A stretch of DNA of 64,000 bases from Palauibacter sp965207805. Lineage in GTDB: Bacteria > Gemmatimonadota > Gemmatimonadetes > Palauibacterales > Palauibacteraceae. Below are positions 9,185 to 16,595 of the stretch, piece by piece (positions within the stretch are counted from its first letter, which is position 1; each line of letters begins with the position of its first letter). The notes under the pieces are model-generated. The model was not told the DNA's origin. It searched no databases and worked only from the letters and a program-made list of their open reading frames with translations. The stretch spans positions 1,364,001-1,428,000 of the forward strand of contig OZ242312.1 of the NCBI GenBank assembly GCA_965207805.1. The letters are read 5' to 3'. The position numbers were made by a program, and so were the translations under genes.

Positions 9185-9445
9185 TCAGCCGGAGTCGGCT
9201 TCGGAGTCGGGCCGGGGACCTCCGAACACGTGTCCTTCGACGCGGGCGACCCGGTCGGCCGTGTCCACCCGAGTCTCCACCAGTTCGGCACGGACGGCGT
9301 CGATGCGGTTGCCCAAACGCTCGTCGACCCCGCCGATTTCGGCGCGCAGTTCCTTACGCTGATTGCGCGACAGGCCACAAAGGATGACGCAAACTCCGAT
9401 CAGGGTTGCCGCCAGGACGAGGTCGGCGATTAAATCCGTTCCCAT
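9185..9445 (-). CDS. Small membrane-anchored coiled-coil protein
   Basis: An 86-residue protein, ATG at 9445. Residues 4-24 are a single transmembrane helix (LIADLVLAATLIGVCVILCG). They are followed by a heptad-patterned helix (LRAEIGGVDERLGNRIDAV) and RVARVEGHVFG, a layout often seen in small XhlA-like or flotillin-associated bacterial proteins of unknown role. It lies between the upstream end of the Asp-box gene and the divergent aminotransferase gene. If it is not real, 9085-9593 would be a 509-base gap without a gene. Confidence 0.55.
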   Translation of the reverse strand: MGTDLIADLVLAATLIGVCVILCGLSRNQRKELRAEIGGVDERLGNRIDAVRAELVETRVDTADRVARVEGHVFGGPRPDSEADSG

Positions 9446-9593
9446 GGTGTCGCAAAGACTCCCTTGAAGGTTCGCGAGCGAGCGCTCCCGTGCCGAACCT
9501 GTGGTCGCCGGTCAACGTGCCATCATCTGGAGAGCGAATCGACCAGCAGGGAGACAGCGTTACGATCACCTCCTCGGGGACGAAGAGACACTC

Positions 9594-10505
9594 ATGTTAC
9601 AACAGTTTGACGAGCGGAACCGGGATCTCATCGTCAACGTGAGCGGGACCCTCGTTCACCGCGACGAGGCCGGCGTCAGCCCGTTCGATTCGGTGGTGCA
9701 GGGGGGCGATGCCGTCTGGGAGGGGCTGCGCCTGTACGACGGGTGCATCTTCAAGCTTAGGGAGCACCTCCACCGGCTCCGGTCCTCCGCCCGGGCGCTC
9801 GCCTTCGCCGAGATCCCCCGCGACGAGGAGATCATCGAGGAGATCCGCCGGACGCTCGCCGCGAACCGCATGCGCGAGGGGGTGCACATCCGGCTCACGT
9901 TGACGCGGGGCGTGAAGGTCACCAGCGGCATGGATCCGCGCCTCAACCAGTCGGGGCCCACGCTGATCGTGCTTGCCGAGCACAAGGCGCCGGTCTACGA
10001 GCGGTCGGGCCTCAAGCTGATCACGAGTTCGCTGCGCCGCTTCGGGCCCGACACGCTGGATCCGAAGATCCATCACGCGAACCTCCTGCAGTCGATCCTG
10101 GCCAAGATCGAGGCGAACGCGGCCGGGGCCGATGACGCGCTGATGCTCGACGCCAACGGCTTCATCGCCGAGACGAACGCGACCCACCTCTTCTTCGTGC
10201 GCGACGGCGTCGCGCTGACGAGCCGGACCGTCGCCTGCCCCGAGGGGATCACCCGCGCCACGGTGCTCGAACTCTGCGCGGAGCACGACATCCCGAGCCG
10301 GGTGAAGGACCTCTCCCTCGCCGAGGCCTACCGCGCGGACGAGGCGTTCTGCACCGGCACGATGGGGGAACTGGCAAGCGTGACCGAAATCGACGGGCGG
10401 GCGATCGGAGACGGATCGCCGGGGCCGCTCACGAAGCGGCTCAGCGGCCTCTACCGGGATCTGACGGCGCGCGAAGGCGTCGTCCTGGTCGGGTGCGATA
10501 CGTAG
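9594..10505 (+). CDS. Class IV PLP aminotransferase (branched-chain/D-amino acid type)
   Basis: A 303-residue fold-type IV PLP enzyme, expected to move an amino group between a branched-chain (or D-) amino acid and 2-oxoglutarate. The PLP lysine is K158 in LDPKIHHANLLQ. The phosphate/carboxylate-binding loops are visible as GDAVWEGLRLYDG, EHLHRLRSSA and ALMLDANGFIAETNATHLF. The terminal motif EAFCTGTMGELASVTEIDGR is typical of the IlvE/Dat group. The frame is open upstream to 9501, but ATG 9594 gives the normal family length. I cannot distinguish ilvE from a specialised transaminase; no other branched-chain biosynthesis genes are nearby. Confidence 0.88.
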   Translation: MLQQFDERNRDLIVNVSGTLVHRDEAGVSPFDSVVQGGDAVWEGLRLYDGCIFKLREHLHRLRSSARALAFAEIPRDEEIIEEIRRTLAANRMREGVHIRLTLTRGVKVTSGMDPRLNQSGPTLIVLAEHKAPVYERSGLKLITSSLRRFGPDTLDPKIHHANLLQSILAKIEANAAGADDALMLDANGFIAETNATHLFFVRDGVALTSRTVACPEGITRATVLELCAEHDIPSRVKDLSLAEAYRADEAFCTGTMGELASVTEIDGRAIGDGSPGPLTKRLSGLYRDLTAREGVVLVGCDT

Positions 10506-10609
10506 ATCCGGAGCGGTCCCGGCCCGCGTTTCGCGACACGAATCGTTGGCCCAAAGCACCAGAAAGTATTGTCTCGCTATCGGTGTACGAGGCGCGTATC
10601 ATCCTGCGG

Positions 10610-10619
10610 AAAGGAGGGG
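10610..10619 (+). promoter_or_regulatory. Strong ribosome binding site of the alpha/beta hydrolase
   Basis: AAAGGAGGGG ends three bases before ATG 10623 and is the strongest Shine-Dalgarno match in this part of the window. It fixes the start there rather than at the in-frame TTG 10569. Confidence 0.75.
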
Positions 10620-10622
10620 TCC

Positions 10623-11525
10623 ATGACGACTCCCGAATGGCGGGTTCCGGAGCCGCTCGACACCGTCGAAATCGAGGTGGCCGGCGGTGCCCGCATAATT
10701 CTCAGGCGGCACGGAGACGTGAACGGCCCGCGGCTCGTCCTCAGCCACGACAACGGGCTTGCGATCGACCTCTATTACCCCTTCTGGTCGCGCCTCGTGT
10801 CCCGCTTCGAGCTGATCGTCTACGACCTCCGCAGCCACGGCCGGAACCCGACGGCCGACCTCGCACACCACAATGTCGCGACCTTCACGGCCGACGAAGA
10901 GCGCATCCGGGCCGGCATCGACGAGCACTTCGGCGCGAAGCCCGCGGTCGGCGTGTTTCATTCGTTATCGGCGATGGTCGCCCTCAACCACGATCCGCCG
11001 GGACGCGGGTACGCGGGGCTCGTCCTCTTCGATCCGCCCATGTACCTGGCCGACGGCGACCACTACGGCATCGACACGCTCTGGCGGCGGTTGGGCATGC
11101 TCGCCCGGCATCGCGTGCCCCGGTTCGCCACGCGCGAGGAGTTCGCGGAGGAGTTCCGGCGTTCGTGGGTGTTCGAGTTCACACGGCCGGGAGTGGAGCA
11201 CCTCGCGGCCGAAACGTTGCTCCGCCCCGCGTCGGACGGGGACGGGTACGAACTCCGCTGTCCGCGCGAGTTCGAGGCGCAGGTGTTCGACTACGGCTTC
11301 GCGTACGCCTTCGAGCCGGACACGACGGACTTCGCCTGTCCCGTGACGGTGATCGGCGGCGATCCGGGCGTCGAGTTCTCCTCGCTGCCCAGCGTCGATC
11401 TGGAGGGACTCATCGGGTGGGACTACGACTTCATCCCGCACACGACGCATTTCCTGCAGCTGGAAAACCCCGAGGAGTGCGTCTCGACGATGATCGCGTT
11501 CCTCGAACGGGAGGGCCTCGCGTAG
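10623..11525 (+). CDS. Alpha/beta hydrolase
   Basis: A 300-residue cytosolic alpha/beta hydrolase. The oxyanion region is LVLSHDNGLAID, followed by LIVYDLRSHGRN. The nucleophile elbow is GVFHSLSAMVAL with the serine near residue 114, a variant of GxSxG in which the last glycine is alanine. The acid and the histidine (DYDFIPHTTHFLQLENPEE) are in family positions near the C-terminus. The start at ATG 10623 is decided by a very strong ribosome site (AAAGGAGGGG at 10610-10619). Substrate unknown. It is followed after 32 bases by the photolyase gene, so the two may be co-transcribed. Confidence 0.88.
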   Translation: MTTPEWRVPEPLDTVEIEVAGGARIILRRHGDVNGPRLVLSHDNGLAIDLYYPFWSRLVSRFELIVYDLRSHGRNPTADLAHHNVATFTADEERIRAGIDEHFGAKPAVGVFHSLSAMVALNHDPPGRGYAGLVLFDPPMYLADGDHYGIDTLWRRLGMLARHRVPRFATREEFAEEFRRSWVFEFTRPGVEHLAAETLLRPASDGDGYELRCPREFEAQVFDYGFAYAFEPDTTDFACPVTVIGGDPGVEFSSLPSVDLEGLIGWDYDFIPHTTHFLQLENPEECVSTMIAFLEREGLA

Positions 11526-11557
11526 ACCGCGCGCCGCCGCCTGCGCCGCGAGGTCGT

Positions 11558-13003
11558 GTGTCGCGGACCCCTCCGGTCGTCGTCTGGTTCCGGCGGGATC
11601 TGCGCCTTCACGACAACCCCGCTCTTGCCCGGGCCGCGGAGTCGGGAAGACCCGTCGTCCCTCTGTTCGTGCTGGATGAGGAGAGCCGCGACGTTCGGCC
11701 TCTCGGCGGCGCGTCCCGCTGGTGGCTGCACGAGAGCCTGCGCTCGCTGGCAGAAGGTCTCGCGCGGACGGGGCTCTCCCTCTGCCTGCGGCGGGGCCCG
11801 GCGTCCGATGTCCTCCCGGAGGTCGTGCGCGAGACCGGCGCCGCCCGCGTGGTGTGGAACCGGTGCTACGAGCCGGCGTCCGCCGCGCGCGACGAGAAGA
11901 TCGAGACGACGCTTCACGCCGCCGGCGTGGAGACGGAGAGTTACCCCGGCTCGCTCCTCATGGAGCCCTGGGAGATCGAGACCCGCCAGAAGGAGCCCTA
12001 TCGTGTCTTCACCCCCTTCTGGCGGCGGCTCAGGGAGTCGTACCGGACGCCGAAACGTCACCCGGCACCCAGGGAGCCGACTCCCGGTCCCGCGACCGCC
12101 GGCGACCGTCTCGACGACTGGGGGTTACAGCCCACGGCGCCCGACTGGGCCGGGGGGCTCCGAGAGACCTGGGAGGTGGGGGAGGCCGCGGCCCGGCGCC
12201 GGCTGGCCGACTTCATCGAGGACGGCGTCGGACGATACGGAATCGACCGCGACCGGCCGGACCTGCGGGGAAGCTCACGACTCTCCCCGCACCTGCACTG
12301 GGGCGAGATCGGGCCGCACCAGGTGTGGCGCGCCGCGGCTCCCCTGATCGAGGCCGAAGCGCCCGGCGGAAGCGGCCCCGAAGCGCTCCTCCGCGAACTC
12401 GCGTGGCGCGATTTCAGCCATCATCTGCTGTTCTACTCTCCGCACATGGAAAAGGACAACTGGCGCCCCGCCTTCGACCGCTTCCCGTGGCGCGAGGATC
12501 CGAAGGCGCTCGCCAACTGGCAGGAGGGCCGCACAGGCTACCCGATCGTGGACGCGGGCATGCGCGAACTCTGGCACACCGGCTGGATGCACAACCGCGT
12601 TCGGATGATCGCCGCGTCTTTCCTGACGAAGGATCTGCTCGGCCGCTGGCAGGACGGCGAGGCTTGGTTCTGGGACACGCTGGTCGACGCCGACCTCGCC
12701 AACAACGTCGCCAACTGGCAGTGGGTCGCGGGTTCGGGCGCCGACGCCCAGCCCTTCTTCCGCATCTTCAACCCGGTCAGGCAGGCCCAAAAGTTCGATC
12801 CGGCCGGCGCCTACGTGCGCCGCTGGGTGCCGGAGATCGCGCGCCTCCCCGACCGCTGGCTCCACCAGCCGTGGGAAGCTCCACCGAACGTACTCGGCGA
12901 AGCCGGCATCGAACTCGGCCGCGACTACCCGCCCCCCATCGTCGACCACGCCGCAGCCCGCGAGCGGGCCCTGAGCGCCTACGAGACGATGCGTCGAGAA
13001 TAG
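11558..13003 (+). CDS. phrB: Deoxyribodipyrimidine photolyase
   Basis: A 481-residue DNA photolyase of the cryptochrome/photolyase family, repairing UV-induced cyclobutane pyrimidine dimers using light. The N-terminal antenna-binding domain starts VVVWFRRDLRLHDNPALARA. The FAD-binding domain contains GSSRLSPHLHWGEIGPHQVW, ELAWRDFSHHLLFYSP, TGYPIVDAGMREL, GWMHNRVRM and NWQWVAGSGADAQPFFRIFNP, all class I CPD photolyase signatures. The conserved tryptophans of the electron-transfer path are present. The start is GTG 11558, the first start codon in this frame just before the conserved region; the ribosome site is weak. It follows the hydrolase gene by 32 bases. Confidence 0.93.
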   Translation: MSRTPPVVVWFRRDLRLHDNPALARAAESGRPVVPLFVLDEESRDVRPLGGASRWWLHESLRSLAEGLARTGLSLCLRRGPASDVLPEVVRETGAARVVWNRCYEPASAARDEKIETTLHAAGVETESYPGSLLMEPWEIETRQKEPYRVFTPFWRRLRESYRTPKRHPAPREPTPGPATAGDRLDDWGLQPTAPDWAGGLRETWEVGEAAARRRLADFIEDGVGRYGIDRDRPDLRGSSRLSPHLHWGEIGPHQVWRAAAPLIEAEAPGGSGPEALLRELAWRDFSHHLLFYSPHMEKDNWRPAFDRFPWREDPKALANWQEGRTGYPIVDAGMRELWHTGWMHNRVRMIAASFLTKDLLGRWQDGEAWFWDTLVDADLANNVANWQWVAGSGADAQPFFRIFNPVRQAQKFDPAGAYVRRWVPEIARLPDRWLHQPWEAPPNVLGEAGIELGRDYPPPIVDHAAARERALSAYETMRRE

Positions 13004-13107
13004 GGGCAACGATCGTCCGGCCGGCCTTGTTTCTAAGAGGGACACCTAACTGGTACGTTGAAGCCGCCGACAGAGACCGCGTTCGGAAGGGAAGGGTCAG
13101 CGACCGC

Positions 13108-15549
13108 GTGTTCGAGTTTCTCTTCAAATACCGACCCGTCGTGTTCGAACGCGGCGATCTCTCCCTTGCCGCACCCTGGTGGGGGGTGATTCTCGTCTTC
13201 CTCGGGGTCGGCGCCGTGGTCTGGTTCGCGCTCGAATACCGCCGCGTCGGACCCACGGTGGAGGCGCGAGACCGGTGGGTGCTCATGGGACTGCGGGCGA
13301 CCGCGCTGGGAGTCCTCGCCTTCCTCCTGATGCGGCCCGTTCTCCTCGTCTCGACCGTCGTCCCGCGGCGGAACTTCGTGGCGGTCCTGCTCGACGACTC
13401 GCGCAGCATGCGCGTGGCGGATGAGAGCGGGGAGACGCGCGCGCAACGGATGCTCGACCTCTTCGGCGGCGAGGACGAGGATCCGGCGGACGGGACGGAC
13501 GATCCGCCGACCGATCCGCTCGCCGCTGACCCCGGCGTCTCGGGTTCCGCCGCCATGGACCCCGCACCCGCGGCCCCCGCCGACGGGCAGGCGTTCGCGA
13601 CGCAGCGGGGCGAAGGCGCGCTCCGGCAGGCGCTCGAGGACCGCTTCCGGCTGAGGATGTACGGGTTCGACTCCGACGCGGCCCGGATCGACGGGGCGGA
13701 CGAGATGGCCTTCACGGGCGCCCGCACGAACCTCGCCGCGGGGCTCACCCGCGTGCAGCAGGAGATGGCCGGACTCCCGCTCTCTGGAATCGTCATCGTC
13801 ACCGACGGCGCGGACAACGACGACGAGGCGACCCCGCCCCTGTCGGAGGCGCTGCTGTCGGCGCGCGCCGCGGGAATCCCCGTCTACACGATCGGGATGG
13901 GCTCCGAGCGCATCGCCCCCGATGTCGAGGTGCGTCGCGTGGAGGTGCCGCGCGCGGCGCTCGAGGGGACGACGATCGTGGCCGACGTCATCGTTTCGCA
14001 CGCAGGGCTGGCCGGACGTACGGTGCGGCTCGACGTGGAGGACGAGGGGCGCATCGTGGGCACGCGCGATCTCACGCTCGGGCCGGACGGCGAGGAAGCC
14101 GTGCAACTCCAGTTCACGCTGGAGGAGTCGGGGCCCCGCGCGATCCGTTTCTTCGTGGACCCGCAGGAGGGGGAGGCGCTGACCGGCAACAACGAGCGCC
14201 AGGTTCTCGTGGAGGTCGGGGACATGCGCCGAAAGATCCTCTACTTCGAGGGCTCGCCGCGCCCGGAGAACAAGTTCGTGCGCCGCGCCGTGGCGGACGA
14301 CGAGAACCTGCACGTCGTCACGCTCCTGAGGACGGCGGACGAGAAATACCTGCGGCTCGACGTGGAGGGGCCGGGCGAACTCGCCGGCGGGTTCCCGGAC
14401 ACGCGCGAGGAGTTATACGAGTACGACGGGCTGATCCTGGGAAGCGTGGAGGCGAGCTTCTTCACGCACGACCAGTTGCAGATGATGGCGGATTTCGTGG
14501 GACAGCGCGGGGGCGGACTCCTCGTGCTGGGCGGACGGCGGTCGCTGGGGGAGGGCGGCTACACGGGGACGCCGCTGGCCGACGCCCTGCCGGTGGTGCT
14601 CGGGGGAGCCGGCGAGCCGGACGTGCTCGAGGTGTCAGCGGAACTCACCCCGGCGGGCCGCCGGCACGCGGCGATGAGGATCGCGGAGGCCGCCGAGTCT
14701 TCCGCCGAGCGCTGGACGGAGCTTCCGCCCCTCACCTCCGTGAACCGCGTGTTCGAGCTGAAGCCGGGGGCCGTCGACCTGCTCCGGGGCGTGCCGGCCG
14801 AGGGCGCGCCGCGCATGCTCCTCGCGCACCAGCGGTACGGACGCGGGACATCGATCGTGTTCGCCGCGCAGGACTCGTGGCTGTGGCAGATGCACGCGAA
14901 CATCCCCCTGGAGGACGAGACCCACGAGACGCTGTGGCGGCAGTTGCTCCGCTGGCTCGTGCACGATACGCCGGGGCGCGTTCGCCTCGACTCGGGCGAA
15001 GACGTCGTGCCGATGGGCGAGCCGCTGCGGATCCGGGCCGAGGTGGAGGACGAACGATACCTGCGCGTGAACGGAGCGGACGTCGTCGCTACGGTGACGG
15101 GACCGGGGGGCGTCGCGTCGGAGGTCCGGCTCGACTGGACGGTCGAGCGCGATGGCGAGTACGAAGGACGTTTCGTGCCGGCGGAGCGGGGGCTGTACAG
15201 CGTGCAGGTCCGCGCGGCGGGCGCCCGGATCGGGGGTCCCGGGGCCGGGGCCGAGACGAGCCGCGACGTCGCGGAAGAGGTGAGCTTCTTCCGGGCGGGG
15301 ACGCCCCGGATCGAGGAGTTCGGGGCCGGCCGCCGCACGGAACTCCTGCGCCGGATCGCCGACGAGACGGGGGGTCGGTTCTACACGGCGGATGACGCGC
15401 AGGTGCTGGCCGACGAGATCCGCTACACGGAGAGCGGCGACACCGTGTACGAGGAGCGCTCGCTGTGGGACATGCCGATCCTCTTCCTGCTCCTGGCGGG
15501 TCTGCTGGGCGGGGAGTGGGCGTACCGGCGGCGGAAGGACCTCGCGTGA
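13108..15549 (+). CDS. Membrane VWA/glutamine amidotransferase-like protein
   Basis: An 813-residue inner-membrane protein. Two N-terminal helices lie near residues 24-42 and 58-80. They are followed by a von Willebrand A domain with a MIDAS-like VLLDDSRSM (residues 94-101) and a second VWA patch, GIVIVTDGADNDDEATPP. A class I amidotransferase-like alpha/beta domain follows (YEYDGLILGSVEASFFT, LVLGGRRSLGEGGY), with no catalytic Cys visible. Beta-domains and a C-terminal helix (MPILFLLLAGLLGG) end the protein. The GTG start at 13108 has GGAAGGG upstream. This is the first gene of a run ending in BatA and DUF4175-like genes. It probably uses VWA domains to contact MoxR- or Bat-type partners; the function is inferred. 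Confidence 0.85.
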   Translation: MFEFLFKYRPVVFERGDLSLAAPWWGVILVFLGVGAVVWFALEYRRVGPTVEARDRWVLMGLRATALGVLAFLLMRPVLLVSTVVPRRNFVAVLLDDSRSMRVADESGETRAQRMLDLFGGEDEDPADGTDDPPTDPLAADPGVSGSAAMDPAPAAPADGQAFATQRGEGALRQALEDRFRLRMYGFDSDAARIDGADEMAFTGARTNLAAGLTRVQQEMAGLPLSGIVIVTDGADNDDEATPPLSEALLSARAAGIPVYTIGMGSERIAPDVEVRRVEVPRAALEGTTIVADVIVSHAGLAGRTVRLDVEDEGRIVGTRDLTLGPDGEEAVQLQFTLEESGPRAIRFFVDPQEGEALTGNNERQVLVEVGDMRRKILYFEGSPRPENKFVRRAVADDENLHVVTLLRTADEKYLRLDVEGPGELAGGFPDTREELYEYDGLILGSVEASFFTHDQLQMMADFVGQRGGGLLVLGGRRSLGEGGYTGTPLADALPVVLGGAGEPDVLEVSAELTPAGRRHAAMRIAEAAESSAERWTELPPLTSVNRVFELKPGAVDLLRGVPAEGAPRMLLAHQRYGRGTSIVFAAQDSWLWQMHANIPLEDETHETLWRQLLRWLVHDTPGRVRLDSGEDVVPMGEPLRIRAEVEDERYLRVNGADVVATVTGPGGVASEVRLDWTVERDGEYEGRFVPAERGLYSVQVRAAGARIGGPGAGAETSRDVAEEVSFFRAGTPRIEEFGAGRRTELLRRIADETGGRFYTADDAQVLADEIRYTESGDTVYEERSLWDMPILFLLLAGLLGGEWAYRRRKDLA

Positions 15550-16595
15550 TCCGCGGCGCCCGAGCCGCCGCGCTCGCCGCGACCCTGACTTGCGCGGCCC
15601 TCTCCGGCGCCCGTGGCGCTGCGGGCCTCCCGCCCGCGCCCCAGGCGGCGCCCACCGCGCCGCGGACCCATGTGCTCATCGTCACCGGCCTCGGGGGCGC
15701 GCCGGAGTACTCCGAGCAGTTCCAGGCGGAGGCGGAGTCGCTGCTCGACGCGCTCGAAAGCCGGCTCGGCGTGCGCGAAACCGTCGCCTGGCTCGCGGAG
15801 GACGAGGCCCTGTCCCCCCGAGTCGCGGGCCGGGCCACGCTGGAAGCGGTCGAGCGGGAAGTGCTCGGCATGGCGAACCGGGCGGGGCCCTCGGACGTGG
15901 CGCTCATCCTCCTGCTCGGCCACGGGAGCGGCCGTGGCCAGGAGTCGCGCTTCAGCCTTCCCGGCCCGGACCTGTCGGGGGAGGCGCTCTCGATGTGGCT
16001 CCACGCGTTTCCGACGCAGACCGTGGCGGTGGTGAACGCGGCGAGCGCCAGCGGCGGGTTCGTGCCCGCGCTCGCCGGAGAGCGGCGCATCGTCGTGACG
16101 GCCACGCGCTCCCCGCGCGAGCGCGAGCGGACCCACTTCGGCGGTTTCTTCGTCGATGCCTTCGCCCTCGACGAGGCCGATGTGGACAAGGATGAACGGG
16201 TGTCGCTGCTCGAGGCGTTCCGCTACGCGACCGGCGAGGTCCGCCGCCGCTACGAGCGGGACAACGAGATGCTGACCGAACACGCCCTCCTTGACGACGA
16301 CGGGGACGGCGAGGGATCGCTGGAGCCGAGCCCGGAAGGACCCGATGGTGCGCTGGCCAACCGGTTCTTCCTCGCCGAGGCGCCGGCCGCGCTGGCGGGG
16401 GCGGCGGCCGACGACCCAGCCGTAGCCGCCCTCCTGGCGCGGAAGCGCGAGGTGGAGGACGGGATCGCCGCTCTCCGCGCGCGCCGCGACGAAATGGAGG
16501 AGGAGGATTACGACGCGCAGCTCGAGACGCTCCTCGTCGAGCTCGCCCGCCTCAACCGCGCGATCCGCGACGGGGGGAGCGACCCGTGCGGTTGA
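15546..16595 (+). CDS. Degenerate C13/caspase-like secreted protein
   Basis: A 349-residue protein starting at GTG 15546 inside a GTGA overlap with the previous stop. An N-terminal signal-like segment (residues 5-26) is followed by a caspase-haemoglobinase-like alpha/beta domain. Strand THVLIVTGLGG leads to LILLLGHGSG, carrying the expected catalytic His (H126), and then to AVVNAASASGG at residues 162-171. That last position should hold the catalytic cysteine of a C13 or caspase-type peptidase; here it is Ala/Ser. The C-terminal 60 residues are a charged coiled coil (LLARKREVEDGIAALRARRD). I infer a pseudo-protease or scaffold. Fold assignment is by motif order only. Confidence 0.7.
   Translation: MIRGARAAALAATLTCAALSGARGAAGLPPAPQAAPTAPRTHVLIVTGLGGAPEYSEQFQAEAESLLDALESRLGVRETVAWLAEDEALSPRVAGRATLEAVEREVLGMANRAGPSDVALILLLGHGSGRGQESRFSLPGPDLSGEALSMWLHAFPTQTVAVVNAASASGGFVPALAGERRIVVTATRSPRERERTHFGGFFVDAFALDEADVDKDERVSLLEAFRYATGEVRRRYERDNEMLTEHALLDDDGDGEGSLEPSPEGPDGALANRFFLAEAPAALAGAAADDPAVAALLARKREVEDGIAALRARRDEMEEEDYDAQLETLLVELARLNRAIRDGGSDPCG

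Noticed and set aside
9469..9499. Hairpin (GGTTCG/CGAACC) in the intergenic region before the aminotransferase as a riboswitch or T-box
   Set aside because: Only a 6-bp outer stem, no T-box or other conserved sequence seen; too weak to call.
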